Shown piece after piece: positions 47,912 to 55,054 of a stretch of DNA of 64,000 bases (within the stretch, counting starts at the first letter, position 1; the number at the start of each line of letters is the position of its first letter). A program made the position numbers and the translations under genes. The DNA is from Thiorhodovibrio winogradskyi. Lineage in GTDB: Bacteria > Pseudomonadota > Gammaproteobacteria > Chromatiales > Chromatiaceae. The stretch covers positions 1,499,531 through 1,563,530 of the forward strand of contig NZ_CP121472.1 of NCBI RefSeq assembly GCF_036208045.1, written 5' to 3'. The notes under the pieces were generated by a model. The model was not told where the DNA came from and ran no database searches. It saw only the letters and a program-made list of their open reading frames with translations.

Positions 47912-48856
47912 TTACTCTGAAGTGACCCAGCAGAAATTCTCGGCCTTGAGCTGCGTCTCGCCCTGCCAGCGATACGCACAAAGCACGCCGGGCTCTGCCC
48001 CGCTGTAGTCCAGACAGGCGACCTTTGGGGTTAAGGGTGCCGGTATACCCTCGAGCCAGTAGTGGCCGATGAAAAGTGGTCGTGTATTTCTGTAGCCAGG
48101 CCGAGCAGCGGAAGGGACAGAGACGCTCGGCAACTGCTCCCGTTGCTCGGCGTCGAGCAAGGCGGCATCGCGTATGTCGGTGGCGGTCTCATCCCACCAG
48201 CGCACACGCACTTCCGTGCGCCAGTGGCCGGTCTTGTCCAGATAGCGATAGCCGTCTGGCAGCGCGACCTCAAGGCCTTTGATCAGGCTCTCGAGTGCCG
48301 CATTGGCGGAATGGCCACGACGGCTGGCGGCAATGAGGCCGGCCTCGGTGAGTCGGTTGTTGTGATCGAGGAAGGGGCGGATCGCGGCAAGCTGTTGCTC
48401 TTCCCAACAGGCGTGGATGAGGCGCAGGCCAGGCAGCTCGAGATAGAGCGGCAGGCAGCGGAACCAGTCGATGATGTCGGCATGGATCTCGGGCTGATGT
48501 TCGACCTCGTTGAGGAAGTCTTGGTGCTGGCGGCGGTTCTTCTCGCTGCGCGGTCGCAGATGGGTGCCGGGCGCCTCGGGGTCTTCGGTGGCGTAGGCGA
48601 TGGCGTTGAATTCATGGTTGCCGAGCACGGCTCGGGCGCTACCGGCCTCGACCATGGCGCGGGCAATGGCGACGGTCTCGCGCTGGGCGGGGCCGCGGTC
48701 GATGAAGTCGCCGACGAAGAGGGCTTGGCGCTGGGGGTGACGATAGGCGCCGTCGGTCTCGCGGTAGCCGAGCTGCTCAAGCAGTTTGCGCAGGCGCTGG
48801 GCGTGACCGTGGAGATCGCCGATGAGGTCGTAGGCGTCGGGGCTGTAGGCGTCCAT
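47912..48856 (-). CDS. Metallophosphoesterase (PrpE/Ap4A-hydrolase-like)
   Basis: A 314-residue calcineurin-like phosphoesterase. Metal motifs are DLIGDLHGHAQRLRKLL, FVGDFIDRGPAQRE, VLGNHEFNAIAYA, LRLIHACW and PLFIGHYW. It resembles the PrpE-type protein phosphatase and bis(5'-nucleosyl)tetraphosphatase group. The long insertion between the third and fourth motifs (LRPRSEKNRRQHQDFLNEVE) is common in the bacterial subgroup. It is convergent with the broken hsdR gene and looks intact. Confidence 0.9.
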   Translation of the reverse strand: MDAYSPDAYDLIGDLHGHAQRLRKLLEQLGYRETDGAYRHPQRQALFVGDFIDRGPAQRETVAIARAMVEAGSARAVLGNHEFNAIAYATEDPEAPGTHLRPRSEKNRRQHQDFLNEVEHQPEIHADIIDWFRCLPLYLELPGLRLIHACWEEQQLAAIRPFLDHNNRLTEAGLIAASRRGHSANAALESLIKGLEVALPDGYRYLDKTGHWRTEVRVRWWDETATDIRDAALLDAEQREQLPSVSVPSAARPGYRNTRPLFIGHYWLEGIPAPLTPKVACLDYSGAEPGVLCAYRWQGETQLKAENFCWVTSE

Positions 48857-49127
48857 GAGGCGGGCTTCCGTTAATGGATGGGGACTGGGTAGGGGCTGGG
48901 CTGGATGATCAGGCAGTGGCCATCTCGGGACGTGACATCTGTTCCTGGGGTTCGGCCTCTACTCCGGGCGATTCGCGGCGGTTGCAGAGGACGGCCAAAA
49001 GCCAAGCTGGCCGGCGGATAGGGCCGGACCAACACGAGGAAGATCTTCAGGTCAAAGGCCATCGGGTTCAAGAGGAAGAGGTTTCGCTGCTCCTGCTCGA
49101 ACGAATCACTTCATCGGTGACAAGAAC

Positions 49128-49472
49128 CGGCTGCTAGACCAAGACTTGGTCACCGACAAGCCGCGTCGTGCCTTTGATTCGGGTGGAGAAGGACGGCACG
49201 CACTCGAACCGAGGACGCAACCGGGTGAGCTCGAGGCCCAGCGTTTCGCGAAATCGCTCGCCGAGATCCTGGATCAAGCCAGAATCGAACGGCGCTTGGA
49301 GATGCTCGGATTAGTCGCGCCGCCGGCCTTTCTTGGCTTGCTGCGTAAGAGTCTGCCGGATGAGACGGCGCGTCAGGCCGTGCTCGAGATCGACAAGAAC
49401 TTGACGCGCGACGATGCAACAGGCGTGCGGGCTCATCTGCCGGAGCGGCTGTTTGAAACGCCCCTCCGTTGA
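49128..49472 (+). pseudogene. C-terminal remnant of host-attachment family protein
   Basis: DLVTDKPRRAFDSGGEGRHA, FAKSLAEILDQARIERRLEM and LGLVAPPAFLGLLRKSLPDE match the C-terminal two thirds of the family annotated as required for attachment to host cells. The usual N-terminal strand and phosphate-loop-like part are not found in the preceding 250 bp in any frame. It is probably a decayed gene. The true 5' limit is uncertain. Confidence 0.6.
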
Positions 49473-49551
49473 GCACTGGACGCACTGAAACCCGGCTCGC
49501 GCCGGCAAATCAGCAGGCTCGGGCTGATGCTGTGCGTATTCTCAGCCGTAT

Positions 49552-49664
49552 TCAGTTACGACTGCCTTCCACGGCCAGTAGATTATCGTCGGTTAGCTTC
49601 GTCCAACGGTTCTTCGCTCGCCTTGCAGTTGATTCCACTTGCCTTGGATTGTGTCCCAGTTCAT
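49552..49664 (-). pseudogene. CsbD-family stress protein with frameshift
   Basis: A strong ribosome-binding site (AAGGAGGTG) precedes ATG 49664. The frame reads MNWDTIQGKWNQLQGE, the CsbD start, then goes out of frame. WTKLTDDNLLAVEGSRN in another frame is the expected continuation, ending at 49552. One missing base after GGCGA near 49610 explains it. The second half of a normal 60-70 residue CsbD protein is also shortened. Confidence 0.65.
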
Positions 49665-49819
49665 CGAATTCACCTCCTTGATTATGTCATTGTTAGGTTT
49701 CATGCACAGAGCACAGAAGGGGAATCCCTCTTGCTTTACAGGCTGGCCTCCAAGTACTTTAAACACGTACCCGATGCAAAGCTGCCGGGTCGCCATCAAC
49801 AGATGTCGATCTCATCCCG

Positions 49820-51145
49820 TCAACGCCATTCAACCCGTTTTAGCGGCAGGCCGGCGATCCACTGCTGGACGTTATAATCGGACAGCACCATCGCAAAGCC
49901 CGCTAGCAGTGCGACGCTGAGCGGCAGTCCGATGCGCCAGGCCAGCCGTGGACCACCGATGGTTGCGCAGAGCAGGGTCTTGAAGAGGGCGTTGGAGGTC
50001 AGCGCCACCAAGATGGCGATGACTGCCGTGCGCTCCCCGATCGTGTTCAGCTCCATGCGCGCGATGGAGAGGGTAATCGCATTCAGGTCGGCGAGGCCAG
50101 AGACTGCCGCGACGCCGAGCAGGCCGGCGCCGCCGAAGGCATCGGCACTGACGCGCGCGACCAACATGACCCCCGCCAAGAGCAGCCCGAAACGCATCGC
50201 TTGGCCCAAGGATAGCGGATTGCTGACCTGCAGCGCGCCTTGATCGAGCGGAGTCCCGCGGCGCAGCCAGAACAACAAGGTCGGCACGAGCGTCAGCAGC
50301 ATCATGCCAGTCAGCGGTGGGGCCAAGGTCAGCGCCAGCCCGGGCTTGAGCAGCGCGACAATGACCAGGATGCGCGGAAACAGGGTGATATTGGCGATCA
50401 GAATCGCGGTCGCGATCAGGTTGGCGCGCTCGCGCTGATCACGCCCGAGGCGTGCCATTTGCAGCGTCAGCGCGGTCGAGGAGGCGAGTCCGGCGAGCAG
50501 GCCGGTTAGCACAACGCCGGCATTGGCCCCCAATATCCTGACCGCGAAATAACCAAGGTATGAGATCGCGGCGATCAAGACCACCAACCACCAGATCTCG
50601 TAAGGGTTGAGTGCCTCGGCCGGACCATGGCCGCGATCTGGCAAGATCGGCAGCAGCACCACCGTGATCAGCAACAGCTTGAGGGTCGCCTGTAGCTCGG
50701 CTTGCTCAAGCCGCGCCAGCCAGTGGTGCAGTTGCGGCTTGAAACCGAGTAGGAGGGTGGAGATGACTGCGGCCGATGCGGCTTCGACTTGATGCCCCAG
50801 GGTTGAGAGGGCGGCTAGAGCAAATGCGAGCAGCTCGGCGATCAGGGTGGTGCTGCCGGTTGCGTCCGTCTCGTGGGCATGAAACAGGTAGCTGCCGAGC
50901 GCGACCGCGGCCAGCGCCAGGAACAGCAGGCCGAGGACGATGGGGGTGAGCACTTGGGCCATGACGCCGCCAACACCGCCGAGCAGACCGATCAGGCCAA
51001 AGGTCCGAACGCCAGCAGCCTTTTTGTGATCGCCGTCCTGCTTCCCGTGCCAGCCGCGCTCAAGACCGAACAGCAGACCAATCGCGAGCGCGATGCCGAG
51101 CTGGAGGAGGATCTGATACTCGTCGCCTGAGATCAAGCTGGTCAT
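49820..51145 (-). CDS. MgtC/SapB-DUF4010 family membrane protein
   Basis: A 441-residue membrane protein with about 12 helices. The N-terminal MgtC-like part is QLGIALAIGLLFGLERGWHG with GVRTFGLIGLLGGVGGVM, and the DUF4010 part starts near residue 190 with LNPYEIWWLVVLIAAISYLG. GLLAGLASSTALTLQMARL and GLADLNAITLSIARM are characteristic. The cellular role is not established; magnesium or other ion homeostasis is a family-level guess. A miniature DUF2189 gene starts 11 bp upstream on the same strand. Confidence 0.88.
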   Translation of the reverse strand: MTSLISGDEYQILLQLGIALAIGLLFGLERGWHGKQDGDHKKAAGVRTFGLIGLLGGVGGVMAQVLTPIVLGLLFLALAAVALGSYLFHAHETDATGSTTLIAELLAFALAALSTLGHQVEAASAAVISTLLLGFKPQLHHWLARLEQAELQATLKLLLITVVLLPILPDRGHGPAEALNPYEIWWLVVLIAAISYLGYFAVRILGANAGVVLTGLLAGLASSTALTLQMARLGRDQRERANLIATAILIANITLFPRILVIVALLKPGLALTLAPPLTGMMLLTLVPTLLFWLRRGTPLDQGALQVSNPLSLGQAMRFGLLLAGVMLVARVSADAFGGAGLLGVAAVSGLADLNAITLSIARMELNTIGERTAVIAILVALTSNALFKTLLCATIGGPRLAWRIGLPLSVALLAGFAMVLSDYNVQQWIAGLPLKRVEWR

Positions 51146-51156
51146 GCCGCGGACTC

Positions 51157-51393
51157 TTAGATGCCCGTCTCAACGCCTTGCTCTGCGCTAGATTCCGGGA
51201 TCAAGGTCTCGCGATAGGCGTGCCAGCTGGCATAGCCAAGGATGGGCGTGACCATCATCAGGCCGACGAAGTAGGTCAGTATGCCGACGGTCACCAACAA
51301 GGCGATCAGGATCGCGGGTTGAGTGCTAGGCAAGCGCGGGATCGTAAAGCGGCGCTGCGGAATCTGGCTGGGGTTGAAGTCATAGGTGTTCAT
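51157..51393 (-). CDS. Miniature DUF2189-related membrane protein
   Basis: A 78-residue protein with GGAGGAG five bases before its ATG. It opens MNTYDFNPSQIPQRRFTIPR, like the full-length DUF2189 protein at 37334 (which has PQRRFEIH). It has a single hydrophobic region (ILIALLVTVGILTYFVGLMM) and ends VTPILGYASWHAYRETLIPE, like the ASWHGYRDIL end of the large protein. It looks like a DUF2189 protein reduced to its two ends. The clean start and frame suggest it is expressed. Confidence 0.65.
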   Translation of the reverse strand: MNTYDFNPSQIPQRRFTIPRLPSTQPAILIALLVTVGILTYFVGLMMVTPILGYASWHAYRETLIPESSAEQGVETGI

Positions 51394-51845
51394 GATGGCT
51401 CCTCCGCTTCTAGTCAAGGATGTGGGATGCTGTGAACGCTGACAGTCGTCTAGCGATTGGCCTCCTCGACTTCAACGTTATCTTGATCGCAGCAAAGGCT
51501 ATGCCGGGGCGATCAGGCCAGGGCCTTGCCGGACTGATGAAGCGGGCATTCGCGATCCTCTAAGCCGTGGTCCGGCTGGCCGCCGGATATGGCGATCGAG
51601 CCGATGCCGCGTCGATGCGTTGGCAACAGCGGTTCAAATGCCGCTCGCCTGGGGGCCTATGCACCAGTCCTGCAGACGGTGCCTGTGCTATCCCGCCCAG
51701 CTGAGGGCGTCTACGGCCTGGCCCGACTGGTCTTTGAGTCGGCCCGTTAGATCAGCGGGGTCAAAAGTAGCCGCTTGCTGATGTGCAATGCCAGCGATGT
51801 CTAGGGATACCAGACCCGCATCCTCGGTGTGGTGAGACATCAAAC
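51394..51845. other. Intergenic region downstream of the RiPP operon
   Basis: The leftward RiPP operon ends at 51846. A 53-codon leftward frame starting at 51849 (MSLMSHHTEDAGLVSLDIAG) continues over it but has no clear homology and only a weak ribosome-binding site. No strong terminator was found. The promoter of the DUF2189-like mini gene should lie at the left end. Confidence 0.35.
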
Positions 51846-52796
51846 TCATCCCCAAGGCTGATCGAGTCGCTGTTGACAGAGCCATTTTAGGCGTTGAATC
51901 GAATCGCCCGGTAGCCGCTCGGCTTGCACCAAGTGCTCGAGTTCCCGCGCCCGCTCCAGCACAAGCTGGATCGCCGCAAGGGCATCGCTTTGCTCCAATT
52001 CGGCGAGATAGGTCCAGACCCGTGCATCTGGCTGCGCGCTGCCATCGCCCTCAATGCCAAGGCAACGCCGATATAGGTCCGCCGAGAAGGTTCCAAGGGC
52101 GCGGAGCATTCCCATGGCGTCGGCAATAAGCTCATCGAGCAGATTCAGGCGCATTTCCCCGCACAGCGCCTTGGTGGCAAGATGGGTCAGCTCATGCTCG
52201 AGCCTCAGCACGCCGGAGCGCGCGAGCCAGTCCGCGGTACTCGGGTGGCCTGGCACCTGATCTGCTGGGACAGAGCCATAGGGCGCATCATGCAGCAGGA
52301 TGAGCCGCGCCCGAGTCTCGCGTCCGTGGGCACGAATCAAGCCCCAGTGAATCAGACCGCCAATGGCCTGGGCATGCACGCCGGCGGCGACGGGTGCCGG
52401 CTCACAGCGGTGAGCGAGTGCGCGCACCAGAAACAGAAAATCCTCACGATTCGCCGTACAAAGCACAGGCAGGGTGACGGCGAAATGCTCGGCAATCTCA
52501 ATGCGCAGTTCCTCGGGGGCCAGCAGACCGGGCATCTCGGTGTCAAAGCTTGTATGTATAGGTAGCCCGAGAAGCACAGATCGTCGATATTCATCGGACT
52601 GGGAGATGCCAGGGTACTGTGGCAGGCACAACTGCGGCAGAGACTCGCGCAGTGTATCGACAAGGCTGTTTGCATCCCGGTCTGCCAGAAGGGCGCGCCA
52701 CCAGGCCAAGGTTGGCGGCTCGGGAAGCGGTAACCCTGGCCAAGGGGCATGCGTATTGGCAAAACCTTGACAATAGTCGCGTAAGGATTGGTTCAC
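51846..52796 (-). CDS. Uncharacterised protein with HExxH motif in RiPP cluster (DUF7005-like)
   Basis: A 316-residue soluble protein, family name uncertain. Residues 201-205 are HELTH, followed by LLDELIADAMGML with Glu222 as a possible third zinc ligand, a pattern typical of gluzincin-type metallopeptidases. No signal peptide or membrane segment is seen. Its ATG overlaps the stop of the radical SAM-TPR gene (ATGA), so it is co-translated with the maturation enzyme. A role as leader peptidase or as a non-proteolytic maturation partner is possible. The exporter already has a C39 peptidase, so a second proteolytic step would be unusual. Confidence 0.7.
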   Translation of the reverse strand: MNQSLRDYCQGFANTHAPWPGLPLPEPPTLAWWRALLADRDANSLVDTLRESLPQLCLPQYPGISQSDEYRRSVLLGLPIHTSFDTEMPGLLAPEELRIEIAEHFAVTLPVLCTANREDFLFLVRALAHRCEPAPVAAGVHAQAIGGLIHWGLIRAHGRETRARLILLHDAPYGSVPADQVPGHPSTADWLARSGVLRLEHELTHLATKALCGEMRLNLLDELIADAMGMLRALGTFSADLYRRCLGIEGDGSAQPDARVWTYLAELEQSDALAAIQLVLERARELEHLVQAERLPGDSIQRLKWLCQQRLDQPWG

Positions 52797-54331
52797 GGGT
52801 TGTCAGGGGACAGTCCGATGTGGCGAAAAGCGGATGAGTGGTTGTTCGATCGGGGATTATCTGTAAGTGGTCGACTGGGCCGCATGCCGCCGATTCCGCG
52901 GTCACCGCTCTTGAGGATGCGAAGGTCATTTTCAAGGTCGCACATGAGGCGTTCGTCATTGGTGGCTCGGTCCCGCGCGCGCAGCATGGCCTGCTCGGCT
53001 TCTATTATGTGGCCGAGCTTGGCGAGCGCATTGCCCAAGCCATGCCAGGAATAGGCATCATTCGGGGCGATCATTAGAGCCTGCTCGGTGATGTCGCGGC
53101 TCTTTTGGTACTGGCGGCATTGATAGTGGGCATAACCCAACATTTGCAAAATGTCGAGGTTGTCGGAAGACAGGGTATTGGCTCGTTCCAGACAGGTTTC
53201 CGCGATTTCGTACATATCCAATGCAAGTGCCTTGCGTGCCCTGTCCAAGAGTTTGTCAATGTCGCGCATCTGGTGAATTTTTGGCACCAGTGCTTCGACT
53301 TGCGCTCTGTAGGTGCAGTAAGGGTTGTCCCGAAGTGATCGGGTCATGGTGAGTTTGACGTTGTGACATCCCCCTCGGCAAATCTCACCATAACGGCACT
53401 TCTCGCAAAAGCCGCCGAGATCCTCGACAGAGAAATCACGATTCCAAGCGAAAGCGCCGGGTCTATTCCAGATGACACGCAGCGGGGTCTGCCGAATGTT
53501 GCCCTCCACGAATTCAGGCGCGCGAATTGAAGTGCACCCAAGGATATCGCCATTATGTAGGATGCCGATATTGGATTTTCCGGCATTGCATCCATTCCAC
53601 GGAAGGTCGGAGACAAAGTAGGAAGCACGTATCTCTTGATAGTGATGGGAGTAATATCCAACACAATCGGCCAGAACCGGCTGAATCGGACCGCGATTGA
53701 GGAGTGAGTGAGCAAAGCTCACAATCGTCTCGACCTGGCTGGGGGCGATGACTCGATCCATGGTCATGCTGCCCATGGGCATGCCAAGCTGTAATTGCCA
53801 ATGCTGTACTCCCAAATCCTCAAGCAGGGGGTGCATTCGCGGCAGCAGGTCAAGATTGTCTTGCATCAGGGTGGTGATGACCGCGGAGCCCATCCCAGCT
53901 TGCTGCATCGCCCGCAAGGCACTGCATGCATGTTTAAAGGCGCCTGTGCGGCGCAGAGCGTCATGCACTTCCTCGGTGCCATCGAGACTGACCGCGCAGT
54001 TGCTGAAACCAGCCTCGAGTGCGCGATTTACAGCGTCGGCGTCAAACAGCCAACCATTGGAAATCATGTTGACCTTAACACCCTGTTCAACCAGGCGAGC
54101 ACCGATCAGATGCCAGTCGTCCCGCAAAAGAGGCTCCCCACCGGACAGGGTCACCAACTCGATTCCAAGGCCCGCGAGCTGATCGCACAGATCAAGGGCT
54201 TCTTGCGTATCCAGTTCGTCGGATGCTTTGTAGGTACATGCGGAGCCGCAGTGTCGACACCGCATGTTGCATGCCAGTGTCAATTCCCATACCGCAGTAC
54301 GCGGAGGTCCGTGAGTCGCTGAAACCTTCAT
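52793..54331 (-). CDS. Radical SAM/SPASM maturase with C-terminal TPR repeats
   Basis: A 512-residue enzyme. Cys21, Cys25 and Cys28 (LACNMRCRHCGSAC) bind the SAM cluster. TLSGGEPLLRDDWH is the next core motif. The SPASM region has CNAGKSNIGILHNGDILGC, then CEKCRYGEICRGGCHN and a final NPYC, giving ligands for auxiliary clusters. From about residue 375, two or three TPR units follow (YEIAETCLERANTLSSDNLD, AYSWHGLGNALAKLGHIIEA). The enzyme probably modifies the NHLP-type precursor encoded immediately upstream (206 bp). No RRE domain is visible, so the TPR part may bind the leader. Start 54331 was chosen by homology. Confidence 0.88.
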   Translation of the reverse strand: MKVSATHGPPRTAVWELTLACNMRCRHCGSACTYKASDELDTQEALDLCDQLAGLGIELVTLSGGEPLLRDDWHLIGARLVEQGVKVNMISNGWLFDADAVNRALEAGFSNCAVSLDGTEEVHDALRRTGAFKHACSALRAMQQAGMGSAVITTLMQDNLDLLPRMHPLLEDLGVQHWQLQLGMPMGSMTMDRVIAPSQVETIVSFAHSLLNRGPIQPVLADCVGYYSHHYQEIRASYFVSDLPWNGCNAGKSNIGILHNGDILGCTSIRAPEFVEGNIRQTPLRVIWNRPGAFAWNRDFSVEDLGGFCEKCRYGEICRGGCHNVKLTMTRSLRDNPYCTYRAQVEALVPKIHQMRDIDKLLDRARKALALDMYEIAETCLERANTLSSDNLDILQMLGYAHYQCRQYQKSRDITEQALMIAPNDAYSWHGLGNALAKLGHIIEAEQAMLRARDRATNDERLMCDLENDLRILKSGDRGIGGMRPSRPLTDNPRSNNHSSAFRHIGLSPDNP

Positions 54332-54536
54332 GTCTTGAAACTCGCCATGAATCTTCAGGGGGGGACCGCTTGATTGGTGGATCAATAGCCTGACCTTTCG
54401 TGGTGGAGGGATTGCGAGGCACGCGCTTGCCACCTTGGTCATTAATGAGCGGGGACAATGTTCTGCCTATTGCGACCAAGGCGGCTCGGCTGCAAGGTAT
54501 CAAGTTGTCAAGTTGTCAATGGCGCTTCACTGAAGC

Positions 54537-54929
54537 TCACCAAGAATTTGGGTTGCCAAACCAACTTGGTGCGGCATAGGCAGGAGCGACTGGAAATTGT
54601 TCTCCAGGAGCCAGAAATTTCTGCAACAGGGTAAAAGGATTGGTAAAGCCGCCAGCTACCTTCTCAAGATCGCTATCCGTTAGCTCGTCACTTTGGTTGT
54701 CTTGATTTGCTGGAACCTTGAGCAAGACGCGCCCGCCTTTCTTCTCGCAGGAAAACCCTGCCCCTTCTGGCATTGGCTTGCCAATCAATTGCGCGAAAGC
54801 GGCGCCAAAGTCCTTTACGCAAAGCGCGCCGAAGGCTTCGTCTTCGTTTGCCTTGGTGAGAATCTTGTCCAAGGTTTCGGCGACCTTCTTGTGAATGTCC
54901 GCGGAGCAGCTGTTTTCATTGGCTGACAT
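54537..54929 (-). CDS. NHLP-type (nitrile hydratase-like leader) RiPP precursor peptide
   Basis: A 130-residue precursor. The leader (DIHKKVAETLDKILTKANED, then FGAAFAQLIG and PANQDNQSDELTDSDLEKVA) resembles a nitrile hydratase alpha-chain segment and ends in the double-glycine site VAGG at residues 91-94. The core of 36 residues starts FTNPFTLLQKFL and ends PSWFGNPNSW. It is rich in Phe, Pro and Ala and has no Cys, so lanthionine or thiazole chemistry is unlikely. F-T-N and F-G-N in the core are motif types used by cyclophane-forming radical SAM enzymes (inference). GGAG precedes the ATG at 54929. The C39 exporter should cut after VAGG. Confidence 0.88.
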   Translation of the reverse strand: MSANENSCSADIHKKVAETLDKILTKANEDEAFGALCVKDFGAAFAQLIGKPMPEGAGFSCEKKGGRVLLKVPANQDNQSDELTDSDLEKVAGGFTNPFTLLQKFLAPGEQFPVAPAYAAPSWFGNPNSW

Positions 54930-54938
54930 GATGAGTCT

Positions 54939-54964
54939 CCATTGTTGATTGCCATTGTTGATTG
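54939..54964 (-). repeat. 13-bp tandem duplication in the precursor leader region
   Basis: CAATCAACAATGG occurs twice in direct tandem on the minus strand, just upstream of the GGAG of the NHLP precursor. It lies in the 5' untranslated stretch between the exporter gene and the precursor and could affect mRNA structure or ribosome loading. Confidence 0.6.
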
Positions 54965-55054
54965 AGGGAAAACGCCTATTGAGTTCGATCACACCTCCCT
55001 GCGCGGATTGTCGTCCAATGAGTAAAACCCCACTGCTTTCTTGGTGGGCATCGG

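Noticed and set aside
45877-47979. 700-codon leftward frame opposite hsdR
   Set aside because: It mirrors the codon pattern of the GC-rich hsdR gene and has no recognisable domain, while the opposite strand encodes clear nuclease and helicase motifs.
51688-51849. Possible small gene MSLMSHHTEDAGL... after the HExxH gene
   Set aside because: A 53-codon frame with only a weak ribosome-binding site and no homology recognised. Not enough to call a fourth precursor; it lacks a leader and a GG site.
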